DNA from: Bin80 sp965207565
GTDB lineage: Bacteria > Bacteroidota > Rhodothermia > Rhodothermales > Bin80
Length of the DNA stretch: 64,000 bases
Reading direction: 5' to 3'
NCBI GenBank assembly: GCA_965207565.1
Contig: CBDBMQ010000009.1
Location: 310,001-374,000, forward strand
In this document: piece after piece, positions 17,345 through 25,582 of the stretch
Layout of the letters: each line of letters starts with the position of its first letter
Numbering within the stretch: position 1 is the stretch's first letter
Program-made: the position numbers and the translations under genes
The notes under the pieces: model-generated
Databases searched by the model: none
The model's input: only the letters and a program-made list of their open reading frames with translations
What the model was told of the DNA's origin: nothing

Positions 17345-19121
17345 GACAAAAGGCCTGGATCGGAGATTGTTAAGGCGTATCATCGGATACCTGATACCCT
17401 ATAAGCATTGGGTAATTCTTGCATTTTGCCTAGTGCTCTTGGTTTCGTTTTTAGGTCCGCTCCGGCCCTGGTTGATTCGTTTGGCAATTGACCGTCACAT
17501 TGTTCCTGGCGAGCTGGACGGTTTATTTTTATTAATCTCTGTCCTGTTGGGAGCGATTGTATTGGAGGGGGCATTGGTGTATACGAATGCTTACTTCACC
17601 CAATGGATTGGGCAGCAGGCGATCTACGATGTACGTGTACGTGTTTTCCGCCATGTACAGAGGCAGTCCCTCTCTTTCTTCGACCGAACACCCATCGGGC
17701 GGCTAATCACCCGTACGACATCGGATGTGGAGGCACTTGCAGATGTGCTGTCTGCGGGGATTGTAGTGATTATGGGGGATATGTTCAAACTAGTGTTCAT
17801 TGCGGCATTCATGTTCAGCCTCAATTGGATCCTTGCACTGGTTACGTTGTGTGTGATGCCATTCATGCTGTTAGTGACGCTATGGTTTAAGCGAAACGTT
17901 CGGGGACAATACCGGGAGACGCGTAAGCAGGTTGCACGTCTGAATTCGTTCATGCAGGAGCATGTAATGGGGATGCTGATTGTGCAGCTCTTCGGCCGGG
18001 AGAAGGTGGAGATGGAACGGTTTGAAAAAATTAATGATGAGCATCAGACTGCGCAGCTCAAAACAGTCTTTTACCACTCACTCTTTTGGCCTGCGGTGGA
18101 CATCATTGCATCAACCGCGATTGGATTTGTGTTATGGACAGGTGGTGTCAGTGCAATTGGTGGTGCATTGACCATTGGGATTCTCATTGCCTTCATTCAA
18201 TACTGTCGACAATTCTTTGAGCCGATTCGGAATTTGTCAGAGCAGTTTAATACGCTTCAAGGTGCGATGGCGGGTGCAGAACGTATTTTTGATGTACTTG
18301 ACAATGATCAGTCACTGCCCGATGTGGAAGCACAGGATCCTCCACAAAGGTTTGAAGGGGACATTGTTTTTGATGATGTCTGGTTTGCCTATAAAAACCT
18401 GGATGATGGAACGCCAGATTGGGTATTGCGGGGGGTGTCGTTTACGATTAAGAGGGGGCAGAATGCAGCGATTGTAGGCGCAACAGGTAGCGGAAAAACA
18501 ACGATTATTAGCCTCCTCATGCGTTTTTATGACATTCAAAAAGGACAAATCCTTTTGGATGGGAAGGATATTCGCACACTCCGAATCCAGTATCTGCGTT
18601 GGCGTATCGGTTTGGTATTACAGGATGTTTTTCTGTTCTCAGGATCGATATATCGCAATGTTTCGCTGGGAAACCCCGATATCTCCCTGGTTCAGGTGAA
18701 GCAGTCTGCAAACGCAATTGGGGCGGATCAATTCATCGAACAGCTTCCCGAACAATACCACCATGATGTAGGTGAGCGGGGAGTATCGCTCTCACAGGGA
18801 CAAAGGCAATTACTCTCATTTGTTCGTGTTCTGGCGCATGACCCAGATATCTTAGTACTTGACGAAGCGACCTCCAGTATTGATACGGAGACGGAACATA
18901 TCATCCAACATGCTCTTGAAAGGGTATTGGAAGGGAGGACCTCCTTGGTCGTTGCCCATCGACTGTCTACGATTCGTCACTCGGATACCATCCTTGTGCT
19001 TCACAAGGGACTTTTAAGAGAACAGGGAACGCACGACGAGTTAGTTGCAGCTGGTGGTCTTTATCAAACGCTCTATGAGTTGCAGTATCAGGAGCAGGAA
19101 AAACCCATGGAAGTTTACTAG
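17337..19121 (+). CDS. ABC exporter half-transporter with canonical catalytic site (TM288-like)
   Basis: 594 residues from ATG 17337 (MSKTKGLDRRLL), overlapping the RNase Z stop. The six-TM domain is followed by an ATPase with Walker A AIVGATGSGKTTIISLLM, the unusual signature LSQGQRQLLSFVRVLA, and Walker B ILVLDEATSSIDTETE with its catalytic glutamate, then the H-loop histidine in VVAHRLSTIRH. LSQGQRQLL instead of LSGGQ is typical of the catalytic-site partner in TM287/288-type heterodimers, so it should pair with the product of 14590-16392. Confidence 0.88.
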   Translation: MSKTKGLDRRLLRRIIGYLIPYKHWVILAFCLVLLVSFLGPLRPWLIRLAIDRHIVPGELDGLFLLISVLLGAIVLEGALVYTNAYFTQWIGQQAIYDVRVRVFRHVQRQSLSFFDRTPIGRLITRTTSDVEALADVLSAGIVVIMGDMFKLVFIAAFMFSLNWILALVTLCVMPFMLLVTLWFKRNVRGQYRETRKQVARLNSFMQEHVMGMLIVQLFGREKVEMERFEKINDEHQTAQLKTVFYHSLFWPAVDIIASTAIGFVLWTGGVSAIGGALTIGILIAFIQYCRQFFEPIRNLSEQFNTLQGAMAGAERIFDVLDNDQSLPDVEAQDPPQRFEGDIVFDDVWFAYKNLDDGTPDWVLRGVSFTIKRGQNAAIVGATGSGKTTIISLLMRFYDIQKGQILLDGKDIRTLRIQYLRWRIGLVLQDVFLFSGSIYRNVSLGNPDISLVQVKQSANAIGADQFIEQLPEQYHHDVGERGVSLSQGQRQLLSFVRVLAHDPDILVLDEATSSIDTETEHIIQHALERVLEGRTSLVVAHRLSTIRHSDTILVLHKGLLREQGTHDELVAAGGLYQTLYELQYQEQEKPMEVY

Positions 19122-19213
19122 GGAATGAAGCGGGGGTTGTTGTGAGATGGTGGAAACCATTGAGCTCTCTTCCTGAAGAAATAAAATGAGGCCCGTCAAC
19201 AGACCAAACGAAG

Positions 19214-19954
19214 ATGTCTCAATCTGATCAAACATGTTGCACAGTCAAAGAAACTGTGCGTGAAAAGTACGATGCAATTGCTCGGGGAGAGCGGGATTGT
19301 GGATGTCGTATGGTGGATGAACTTGCTTACCAAGACACTCCCGGTTATCAGGTACAGGCTGATTTAGGATTAGGTTGTGGGACCCCGGTAGATTATGCAG
19401 ATCTGAAGCCGGGTGAGACCGTACTTGATCTGGGATCTGGTGCTGGTCTTGATGCAATGATTGCTGCACCACTTGTGGGAGAAAAAGGAAAGGTTCTTGG
19501 TATTGATCTAACTCCGTCCATGGTTGCAAAGGCAAAAGAAAATGCAATTGCCGTGGAGATGGACAATGCGTTCTTTCAAGAGGGAGATATTGAGGACCTT
19601 CCGATTCAAGATGCTTCCGTTGATGTTGTCATCAGCAATTGCACACTGAATCTGGTTCCAGACAAAGAAAAAGCTTACTCGGAGATCGCCCGTGTTCTGC
19701 GGCCAGGTGGCCGCTTCATCATCTCAGATGTGGTGACGGTCGGGGATCCAGACCCTGGACTGCTAAGGAAGGCAGAGGAGGCTGCAGGTTGTGTTGCCGG
19801 AGCAGCAGAAAAAGAAACCTATCTGGAATTGATTGTACGGGCAGGATTCACCGAGCCGGAAGTCGTACGCTTCCGGCCTCTTGAAATTATTAACAAGCAG
19901 GATGGCCTTGCAAGCCTCACCATTCGCGCCCGGCGACAATCTCAAAATCTCTAA
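19214..19954 (+). CDS. arsM: Arsenite S-adenosylmethionine methyltransferase
   Basis: 246 residues. The Rossmann SAM site is VLDLGSGAGLDAMIA. Arsenic-binding cysteines occur in RDCGCRMVDELAYQ, GLGCGTPVDYADL, VVISNCTLNLV and EEAAGCVAGAA, matching the cysteine pattern of bacterial ArsM. It methylates trivalent arsenic stepwise. It is the first gene of a three-gene set with an AhpD-like protein and ArsS, the usual beginning of arsenosugar-type pathways. No ArsR-type regulator gene is adjacent. Confidence 0.88.
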   Translation: MSQSDQTCCTVKETVREKYDAIARGERDCGCRMVDELAYQDTPGYQVQADLGLGCGTPVDYADLKPGETVLDLGSGAGLDAMIAAPLVGEKGKVLGIDLTPSMVAKAKENAIAVEMDNAFFQEGDIEDLPIQDASVDVVISNCTLNLVPDKEKAYSEIARVLRPGGRFIISDVVTVGDPDPGLLRKAEEAAGCVAGAAEKETYLELIVRAGFTEPEVVRFRPLEIINKQDGLASLTIRARRQSQNL

Positions 19955-19965
19955 TCACACCGTTC

Positions 19966-20298
19966 ATGGATCATTACTACCATCGCTCACATTTACCCCG
20001 ATTCGGAGAAATTGCTGAGGGAAATCAGGAATTGGCCGACGCTTTTTTCACCTACTACAACAAGGTATTTGAGGAAGGAGCTTTGACGGCTAGGGAGAAG
20101 GCATTGATTGCCTTGGCAGTGGCCAACACCGTTCAATGCCCATACTGCATTGATGCATACACGACTGCATGCCTTGAAACGGGTTCGGATTTAGAGCAGA
20201 TGACCGAAGCAGTACATGTGGCGACCGCGATACGAGGTGGTGCGGCATTGGTGCATGGAGTGCAGATGCTTGACCAGGTGAAGCGCCTAACGATGTAA
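19966..20298 (+). CDS. AhpD-like protein of the arsenosugar operon
   Basis: 110 residues of the carboxymuconolactone decarboxylase/AhpD fold. The redox motif is CPYCIDAY (a CxxC) within ALIALAVANTVQCPYCIDAY, followed by a glycine/alanine-rich helix (TAIRGGAALVHGVQML). It starts 11 bases after arsM and precedes arsS. This matches the family annotated as arsenosugar biosynthesis-associated peroxidase-like. The precise reaction is not established to my knowledge. Confidence 0.85.
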   Translation: MDHYYHRSHLPRFGEIAEGNQELADAFFTYYNKVFEEGALTAREKALIALAVANTVQCPYCIDAYTTACLETGSDLEQMTEAVHVATAIRGGAALVHGVQMLDQVKRLTM

Positions 20299-20324
20299 TT
20301 CTGGATGGAACTCAGATCTAAGAG

Positions 20325-21416
20325 ATGATTGCGTTGGATACACTTCCTCAAGGCCCGCGTGCCACTTCTTCGTTGTCTTCTCGGGTTGCTCCACTGGCGC
20401 ATCCTGAGGAGCAATTGAAGGTGCTTAATGCTGTACGTACGATCGGAGGACCAACGAACAGCGGTCAGTTTGAGCTTGATTTAGCTTCCTGCGGGTGGCC
20501 ACGGCTGGAGCCGGACAGGTTGGAGATTGTGCAGATCAACCTTGGCAAGCTTTGTAATATGACCTGCCGGCACTGCCATGTTGATGCAGGGCCGGATCGT
20601 ACCCATGAGAACATGGACCGGGAAACCGTTGATGCTTGCCTGCAGGCGATTGATCGATCTGGAGCCCAGGTAGTTGACCTTACCGGTGGCGCTCCCGAAC
20701 TCAATCCTAATTTTGAGTATCTCGTTGAGGAATGTGTGCATCGAGGGCTTCGTGTTCTTGACCGATGCAACCTCACGATTTTGCTCGCCCGCCCTTATGA
20801 ACATTTACCCGGGTGGTTTGCAGATCGGGGCGTAGAAGTTGTTTGTTCGCTGCCTCATTACCGCAAAATCGGTACCGATGCACAGCGTGGAGATGGGACA
20901 TACCGCAAATCCATCCAAGCGCTGCAGCGCTTGAATCAGGTTGGGTATGGACAGGGAAATCCCCGTCGCAAATTAATCTTGGTAACGAACCCGGTTGGAG
21001 CATTCCTGTCAGGGAATCAGCCCTCCCTGGAAGCAGAATGGAAGACGGCTTTGGCACGCAATCACGAGGTCAGTTTTGATCAGCTGCTGACACTCAATAA
21101 TTTGCCAATGTCACGATACCTAGAGTGGCTTGTAGACACAAATCAGGTAAAGCTTTACTTGAATAGATTATTGCAGGCATTTAATTCTTCGACAATTACA
21201 GGACTTATGTGTCGGAATACACTCTCCATAAGCTGGGATGGATATTTATATGATTGTGATTTCAATCAGCAACTGGAAATGCGTATGGATATTCCGAGTC
21301 CGCATGTACGGGATTTTGATCTTACCACTTGGCAGGGTCACGCAATACGTACGGCACGCCATTGTTATGGATGTACGGCTGGGGCGGGAAGCAGCTGTGG
21401 TGGCGCGATCACATAG
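20325..21416 (+). CDS. arsS: Arsenosugar biosynthesis radical SAM protein
   Basis: 363 residues. The radical SAM cluster motif is CNMTCRHCHVDAGPDR (CxxxCxxC). DLTGGAPELNPNFEYLV follows as the SAM-binding GGE-like strand, then NLTILLARPYE. The C-terminus is cysteine-rich (LMCRNTLSISWDGYLYDCDF and HCYGCTAGAGSSCGG), as in the ArsS family and its auxiliary cluster region. ArsS is known to build a deoxyadenosyl-type arsenical from methylated arsenic. It starts 26 bases after the AhpD-like gene. Confidence 0.88.
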   Translation: MIALDTLPQGPRATSSLSSRVAPLAHPEEQLKVLNAVRTIGGPTNSGQFELDLASCGWPRLEPDRLEIVQINLGKLCNMTCRHCHVDAGPDRTHENMDRETVDACLQAIDRSGAQVVDLTGGAPELNPNFEYLVEECVHRGLRVLDRCNLTILLARPYEHLPGWFADRGVEVVCSLPHYRKIGTDAQRGDGTYRKSIQALQRLNQVGYGQGNPRRKLILVTNPVGAFLSGNQPSLEAEWKTALARNHEVSFDQLLTLNNLPMSRYLEWLVDTNQVKLYLNRLLQAFNSSTITGLMCRNTLSISWDGYLYDCDFNQQLEMRMDIPSPHVRDFDLTTWQGHAIRTARHCYGCTAGAGSSCGGAIT

Positions 21417-21644
21417 CTGAGAAATTGTTCGGATCTGCCTCCTCTCCAATTTTAGGGAATAACAGCCAGGGTTGTGAATATAGCCCCAGTTCCATGAAGA
21501 TAAAACCGGGGTGGAAGAATTGGTTTGGAGGTTTAATATTTTCGTGTCTGTTGAGGGGGTAAGGGTTTTCGAGAGCGAACCTTGATTCATGGGACTTGAG
21601 CATCTCAGTTGAGCAGGTCGGCAACAGTTTTGTTTTTATCAAGT

Positions 21645-21660
21645 TTTAGGCAAGACTAAA
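21645..21660. promoter_or_regulatory. Inverted repeat, candidate metal-repressor operator
   Basis: TTTAGGCAAGACTAAA (TTTAG-N6-CTAAA) ends 14 bases before the ATG of the metal-binding lipoprotein. The TTTAG/CTAAA half-sites recall DtxR-family boxes. It differs in sequence from the palindrome upstream of the regulator gene in this window, so common control is uncertain. Confidence 0.4.
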
Positions 21661-21674
21661 TTTGTAATTGTCGA

Positions 21675-22628
21675 ATGCGTACACTCATCGGATGTCTCGT
21701 AGGACTAAGTCTGTTGGCCTGTTGTACTCCAACAGAGAGTTCAGATAATTTACTCTCTGATCGTACAATCAGGGTTGTGGCTACGACAAGCATCATTGCA
21801 GATCTGGTTCGTGAGGTTGGCGGCTCGGAGGTGATGGTGGAATCATTGATGGGGCCGGGTGTGGATCCGCATCTATATAAGGCCAGTGCCCGGGATGTTT
21901 CAAGAATGGCCGAAGCTGATCTTGTTGTCTATAATGGGCTGCATCTGGAAGGAAAGATGGGAGACATCTTTGAGGCAATGAAAGAGCGGGGCAGAGCAAC
22001 GATTGCAGTTGCCGAGGTCGGCGTACCCGATAGCCTCCTGATCGCATCGGAACTCTTCCAGGGGAATTATGACCCTCATGTATGGTTTGATGCAACGCTT
22101 TGGGCCCAGGCTGCACATGCTCTTGCGAATGCACTTGGAGCACTGGACCCCAGACGTGAAGAGCTGTTTTCATCGCGTAGAGAAGCCTACGTCATCAAAT
22201 TGATGGAGGCGGATGCGTATGTGCGAAGAAGGGCTGCCGAGATTCCTGAACAGAAGCGGGTACTCGTTACCTCGCATGATGCGTTTGGATACTTTGGGCA
22301 GGCCTATGGTTTTGAAGTACATGGTCTCCAGGGGATTTCCACTGCACTGGAAGCGGGAACGGCGGATGTACGGGGTCTGGCAAACCTGGTGGCTGAGCGA
22401 AGAATTCCAGCAATGTTCATTGAATCTTCGGTCTCTCCACGTGGCATTGAAGCGGTACGGGAAGCCGTAAAAGCCAGAGGCTTTGAGGTGAGTATTGGTG
22501 GTACGCTGTACGGAGATGCACTGGGAGGGGCATCCACTCTGGCATCGACCTATCTGGGGATGATTCGACACAACATTGATACAATCGTCAAGGCGCTATC
22601 CAATGGTGAACGCAGTAGAAGTTCGTGA
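21675..22628 (+). CDS. Mn/Zn ABC importer, substrate-binding lipoprotein (TroA-like)
   Basis: 317 residues with a lipoprotein signal (LVGLSLLACC, lipobox cysteine at about 16). Metal ligands of cluster A-I proteins are visible: GPGVDPHLY, NYDPHVWFD, TSHDAFGYF and the distal MFIESSVSP, GGTLYGDAL. No His-rich acidic loop typical of ZnuA is present, so manganese (or iron) is favoured over zinc. It is first in a four-gene importer operon and overlaps the ATPase gene by 26 bp. Confidence 0.88.
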   Translation: MRTLIGCLVGLSLLACCTPTESSDNLLSDRTIRVVATTSIIADLVREVGGSEVMVESLMGPGVDPHLYKASARDVSRMAEADLVVYNGLHLEGKMGDIFEAMKERGRATIAVAEVGVPDSLLIASELFQGNYDPHVWFDATLWAQAAHALANALGALDPRREELFSSRREAYVIKLMEADAYVRRRAAEIPEQKRVLVTSHDAFGYFGQAYGFEVHGLQGISTALEAGTADVRGLANLVAERRIPAMFIESSVSPRGIEAVREAVKARGFEVSIGGTLYGDALGGASTLASTYLGMIRHNIDTIVKALSNGERSRSS

Positions 22629-23337
22629 CCTTACCGTAGCCTACCGGGAAAGCCCAGTTCTGTGGGACATTGATTTGGATGTTGCTTCAGGAGTATTGAT
22701 GGCGATCGTTGGCCCCAATGGCGCCGGAAAGACGACCCTGATCAAAGCAATTCTGGGGTTAATGAAACCAGCGGCTGGCCAAGTCCGCATCCTGGGGAAG
22801 CCGTATCGCAATGTAGCTTCGTCTGTGGGGTACGTGCCGCAACGTGGTACGGTGGACTGGGATTTTCCAACCAGTGTATTGGATGTGGTCTTGATGGGTC
22901 TTTACGGCCGGCTTGGTTGGATTCGTCGGCCCGGCCGTAGTGAGCGTAAGGAAGCGATGGCTGCGCTCGAAAAGGTTGATATGGCTGGGTTTGCTCATCG
23001 CCAGATCAGCCAACTGTCCGGGGGGCAGCAGCAGCGCGTATTTCTGGCACGTGCTCTGATTCAAGATGCTCGTGTATACCTTATGGATGAGCCCCTGCAG
23101 GGCGTAGATGCGACGACCGAACGTGCAATTATTGACATCCTGCACTCTCTGCGCTCATCCGGGAAAACGGTTCTGGTCGTACATCATGATCTCCAGACGG
23201 TCTCAACCTATTTCGATGAGGTTTTGCTTTTGAATGTACGCCGGATTGCAAGTGGCCCCGTCTCAGAAGTGTTCACAGATACGAATCTAAGGCTTACCTA
23301 TGGAGGTCGCATCGCAATCATCAAGGATGCACAATAA
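22603..23337 (+). CDS. Mn/Zn ABC importer, ATPase
   Basis: 244 residues from ATG 22603 (MVNAVEVRDLTVAY); the frame extends upstream to 22576 inside the previous gene. Walker A is IVGPNGAGKTTLIKAI, signature LSGGQQQRVFLARAL, Walker B VYLMDEPLQGVD, H-loop VVHHDLQTV. It powers the two permeases encoded directly downstream. Confidence 0.9.
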   Translation: MVNAVEVRDLTVAYRESPVLWDIDLDVASGVLMAIVGPNGAGKTTLIKAILGLMKPAAGQVRILGKPYRNVASSVGYVPQRGTVDWDFPTSVLDVVLMGLYGRLGWIRRPGRSERKEAMAALEKVDMAGFAHRQISQLSGGQQQRVFLARALIQDARVYLMDEPLQGVDATTERAIIDILHSLRSSGKTVLVVHHDLQTVSTYFDEVLLLNVRRIASGPVSEVFTDTNLRLTYGGRIAIIKDAQ

Positions 23338-23339
23338 TC

Positions 23340-24452
23340 ATGGAGCAACTCTTCGATGACTATACGTTTCGCACGGTCACACTTGGTACCGCCATACTGG
23401 GTGCAGTAAGTGGTGCGTTGGGCACGTTTGCGGTGCTGCGAAGGCAGAGCTTGCTGGGAGATGCCGTATCGCACGCGGCTTTACCGGGAATTGGCTTTGC
23501 GTTTATTCTGACCGGCAGTAAAGCCTCTCTGGTCTTAATAGTAGGAGCAGGGTTGGCGGGGTGGTTCGCCACTGCAATCGTATTACTCGTAACCACAAGC
23601 ACACGTGTCAAGTACGACAGTGCGCTTGGGCTTGTATTGTCGGTATTCTTTGGTGCAGGTCTGGTACTTCTGACCTTTATACAGAAATATCCCAACGCAA
23701 ATCAGGCGGGGCTTGATTCGTTTCTGTTTGGTCAGGCAGCGTCCCTTGTTGTAGGAGATGTTATTACGATGACGGTCTTGGGTGGGATTGCGTTGATGGC
23801 CTTGCTCTTATTTTGGAAAGAGTTCAAGCTGCTCGCCTTTGATCCAGAGTTCGCGCACAGCTTGGTATTGCCGGTACGATGGTTGGATATTGGGTTGACG
23901 ACACTCTTGGTAGTTGCAATCGTGATCGGGCTTCAGACTGTGGGAGTGATTCTGATGAGTGCCATGATCATTGCACCTGCTGCAGCAGCGCGTCAGTGGA
24001 CGGATCATTTAGGAGTCATGACATTGATCTCAATGGCTGCAGGGGCTCTCTGTGGGGTCGGTGGGGCATTCCTGAGCACGAGCACCTTGAATCTACCGAC
24101 CGGCCCAACCATTGTGGTCTGTGCCAGTGGGTTCGTCGTTGTGTCCATACTGATTGCACCACATCGCGGAATCATCTGGCAGCGGGTTCGCCAAGCGGTA
24201 CAGAATCGCAAACTCAAGAGCGAGGCAGTTCTACTGGATTTATTTGAGTTGGCAAGAAAGCATGACGATTTGGAATACCCGCATATGGAGACCGCCCTGA
24301 GAGTCATCCGCCCAAAGAGAGGTACGCTTTATCGACAACTGCATGGATTGGAAGGCAAGGGACTGGTAAAGATGTACGACAGCGGAGCATGGGCGTTGAC
24401 TCCAGACGGGATTCTGGCCTGCAATCAACTCCTGAATGAGCAGAGCCGATGA
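23340..24452 (+). CDS. Mn/Zn ABC importer permease with winged-helix-like C-terminal extension
   Basis: 370 residues. About residues 1-285 are the ABC-3 permease core (FAVLRRQSLLGDAVSHAALPG, GLQTVGVILMSAMIIAPAAA). The last 85 residues are cytosolic and look like a winged helix (LLDLFELARKHDDLE, TLYRQLHGLEGKGLVKM, GAWALTPDGILACNQLL). Standard permeases of this family end after the last TM near residue 280. The extension could sense metal or bind DNA (inference). It overlaps the next permease by 4 bp (ATGA). Confidence 0.85.
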   Translation: MEQLFDDYTFRTVTLGTAILGAVSGALGTFAVLRRQSLLGDAVSHAALPGIGFAFILTGSKASLVLIVGAGLAGWFATAIVLLVTTSTRVKYDSALGLVLSVFFGAGLVLLTFIQKYPNANQAGLDSFLFGQAASLVVGDVITMTVLGGIALMALLLFWKEFKLLAFDPEFAHSLVLPVRWLDIGLTTLLVVAIVIGLQTVGVILMSAMIIAPAAAARQWTDHLGVMTLISMAAGALCGVGGAFLSTSTLNLPTGPTIVVCASGFVVVSILIAPHRGIIWQRVRQAVQNRKLKSEAVLLDLFELARKHDDLEYPHMETALRVIRPKRGTLYRQLHGLEGKGLVKMYDSGAWALTPDGILACNQLLNEQSR

Positions 24453-25561
24453 GCACGTTCCAACTGGAAATCCAATTGGTGGCCGCCGTCGTTGCTGCTG
24501 TGTGTGCGCTTCCCGGGACGTTCTTGGTTCTAAGGCGGATGGTGATGATGAGTGATGCGATCGGTCACGCAATTCTGCCTGGCATCGTAATCGGCTTTTT
24601 TCTGACCGGGAATCTGTCGTCTCCACTGCTCATATTGGGTGGGGCAGCGGCAGGGCTGCTCACGGTCGTATTGGTTGAATGGATACGAAAGACGGATCGC
24701 GTGCGCGAAGATGCTGCGATTGGACTGGTATTTTCGAGTCTGTTTGCCATCGGTGTGATTTTGATTGCACGGTTTGCCAGTGATGTACATCTGGATACGG
24801 ATGCCGTGCTATTGGGGGAATTGGCGTTTGTGCCATTTGATCGTCTGGAAATTGCAGGACATGACCTGGGTCCTCAGGCTTTGTATGCGACAGGAGGTGT
24901 TGGGCTACTCTGCATGGGGTTTATACTTCTGTTCTACAAAGAACTGAAACTGGCTACATTTGATGGTGCCCTCTGTGCAACACTGGGATTTTTGCCGGGG
25001 GTACTGCACTATGTATTGATGGGACTAGTATCCATGACCGCAGTTGCTGCGTTTGATGCCGTTGGATCTATCCTGGTCGTTGCCCTCATGGTTGGACCTC
25101 CAGTAAGTGCCTACCTAATCACCAATCGCTTTGGGCATATGATTCTCTACAGCGTAGCCCTAGGCATTACCGCCTCGATATCAGGGTACTGGATGGCATA
25201 TCTCTTCGATGCGTCAATTGCAGGGTGTATGGCGGTCATAGTCGGCGTGCAGTTTGCTATCCTGTTTTGTGTAGCCCCGGAGCAGGGATTATTAGCTGCG
25301 TGGAAACGAAGGAGGCGCCAGAAGTGGCAGTTTGCCATCAAGATGCTGGTCATCCATCTACTGCAACACGAAGCGACACCCGAGGCAGAGCAGGAATGTC
25401 GCATTGATCATCTGCAGGGTCACATGGCATGGGAGGAATCTTTTGCGGAAGGGGTGGTTACCCGGGCTGCATCGCAGAACTTGCTGTACACAGTTGGGGA
25501 GTATTTAGAGTTGACACACGCAGGTCGGGAACTCGCCCGCGAAGCAATTGTCCATTCCTGA
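24449..25561 (+). CDS. Mn/Zn ABC importer second permease with cytosolic C-terminal extension
   Basis: 370 residues. The ABC-3 permease core again covers about 1-285 (PGTFLVLRRMVMMSDAIGHA, VAAFDAVGSILVVALMVGPP). It is followed by a soluble tail of about 85 residues (QFAIKMLVIHLLQHEAT, MAWEESFAEGVVTRA, LEYTVGEYLELTHAGRELA-like end). The tail has helix-turn-strand composition similar to the sister permease and ends in an LTxxGRELA wing seen in MarR/DtxR-like proteins. The convergent ccmF gene ends 21 bp beyond. Confidence 0.83.
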   Translation: MSTFQLEIQLVAAVVAAVCALPGTFLVLRRMVMMSDAIGHAILPGIVIGFFLTGNLSSPLLILGGAAAGLLTVVLVEWIRKTDRVREDAAIGLVFSSLFAIGVILIARFASDVHLDTDAVLLGELAFVPFDRLEIAGHDLGPQALYATGGVGLLCMGFILLFYKELKLATFDGALCATLGFLPGVLHYVLMGLVSMTAVAAFDAVGSILVVALMVGPPVSAYLITNRFGHMILYSVALGITASISGYWMAYLFDASIAGCMAVIVGVQFAILFCVAPEQGLLAAWKRRRRQKWQFAIKMLVIHLLQHEATPEAEQECRIDHLQGHMAWEESFAEGVVTRAASQNLLYTVGEYLELTHAGRELAREAIVHS

Positions 25562-25582
25562 AGCCAGGAATCCTGGAGCTGG

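Noticed and set aside
19141..19213. Small inverted repeat ATGGT/ACCAT upstream of arsM as an ArsR operator
   Set aside because: Arms are only five bases and no ArsR gene is adjacent; too weak to call.
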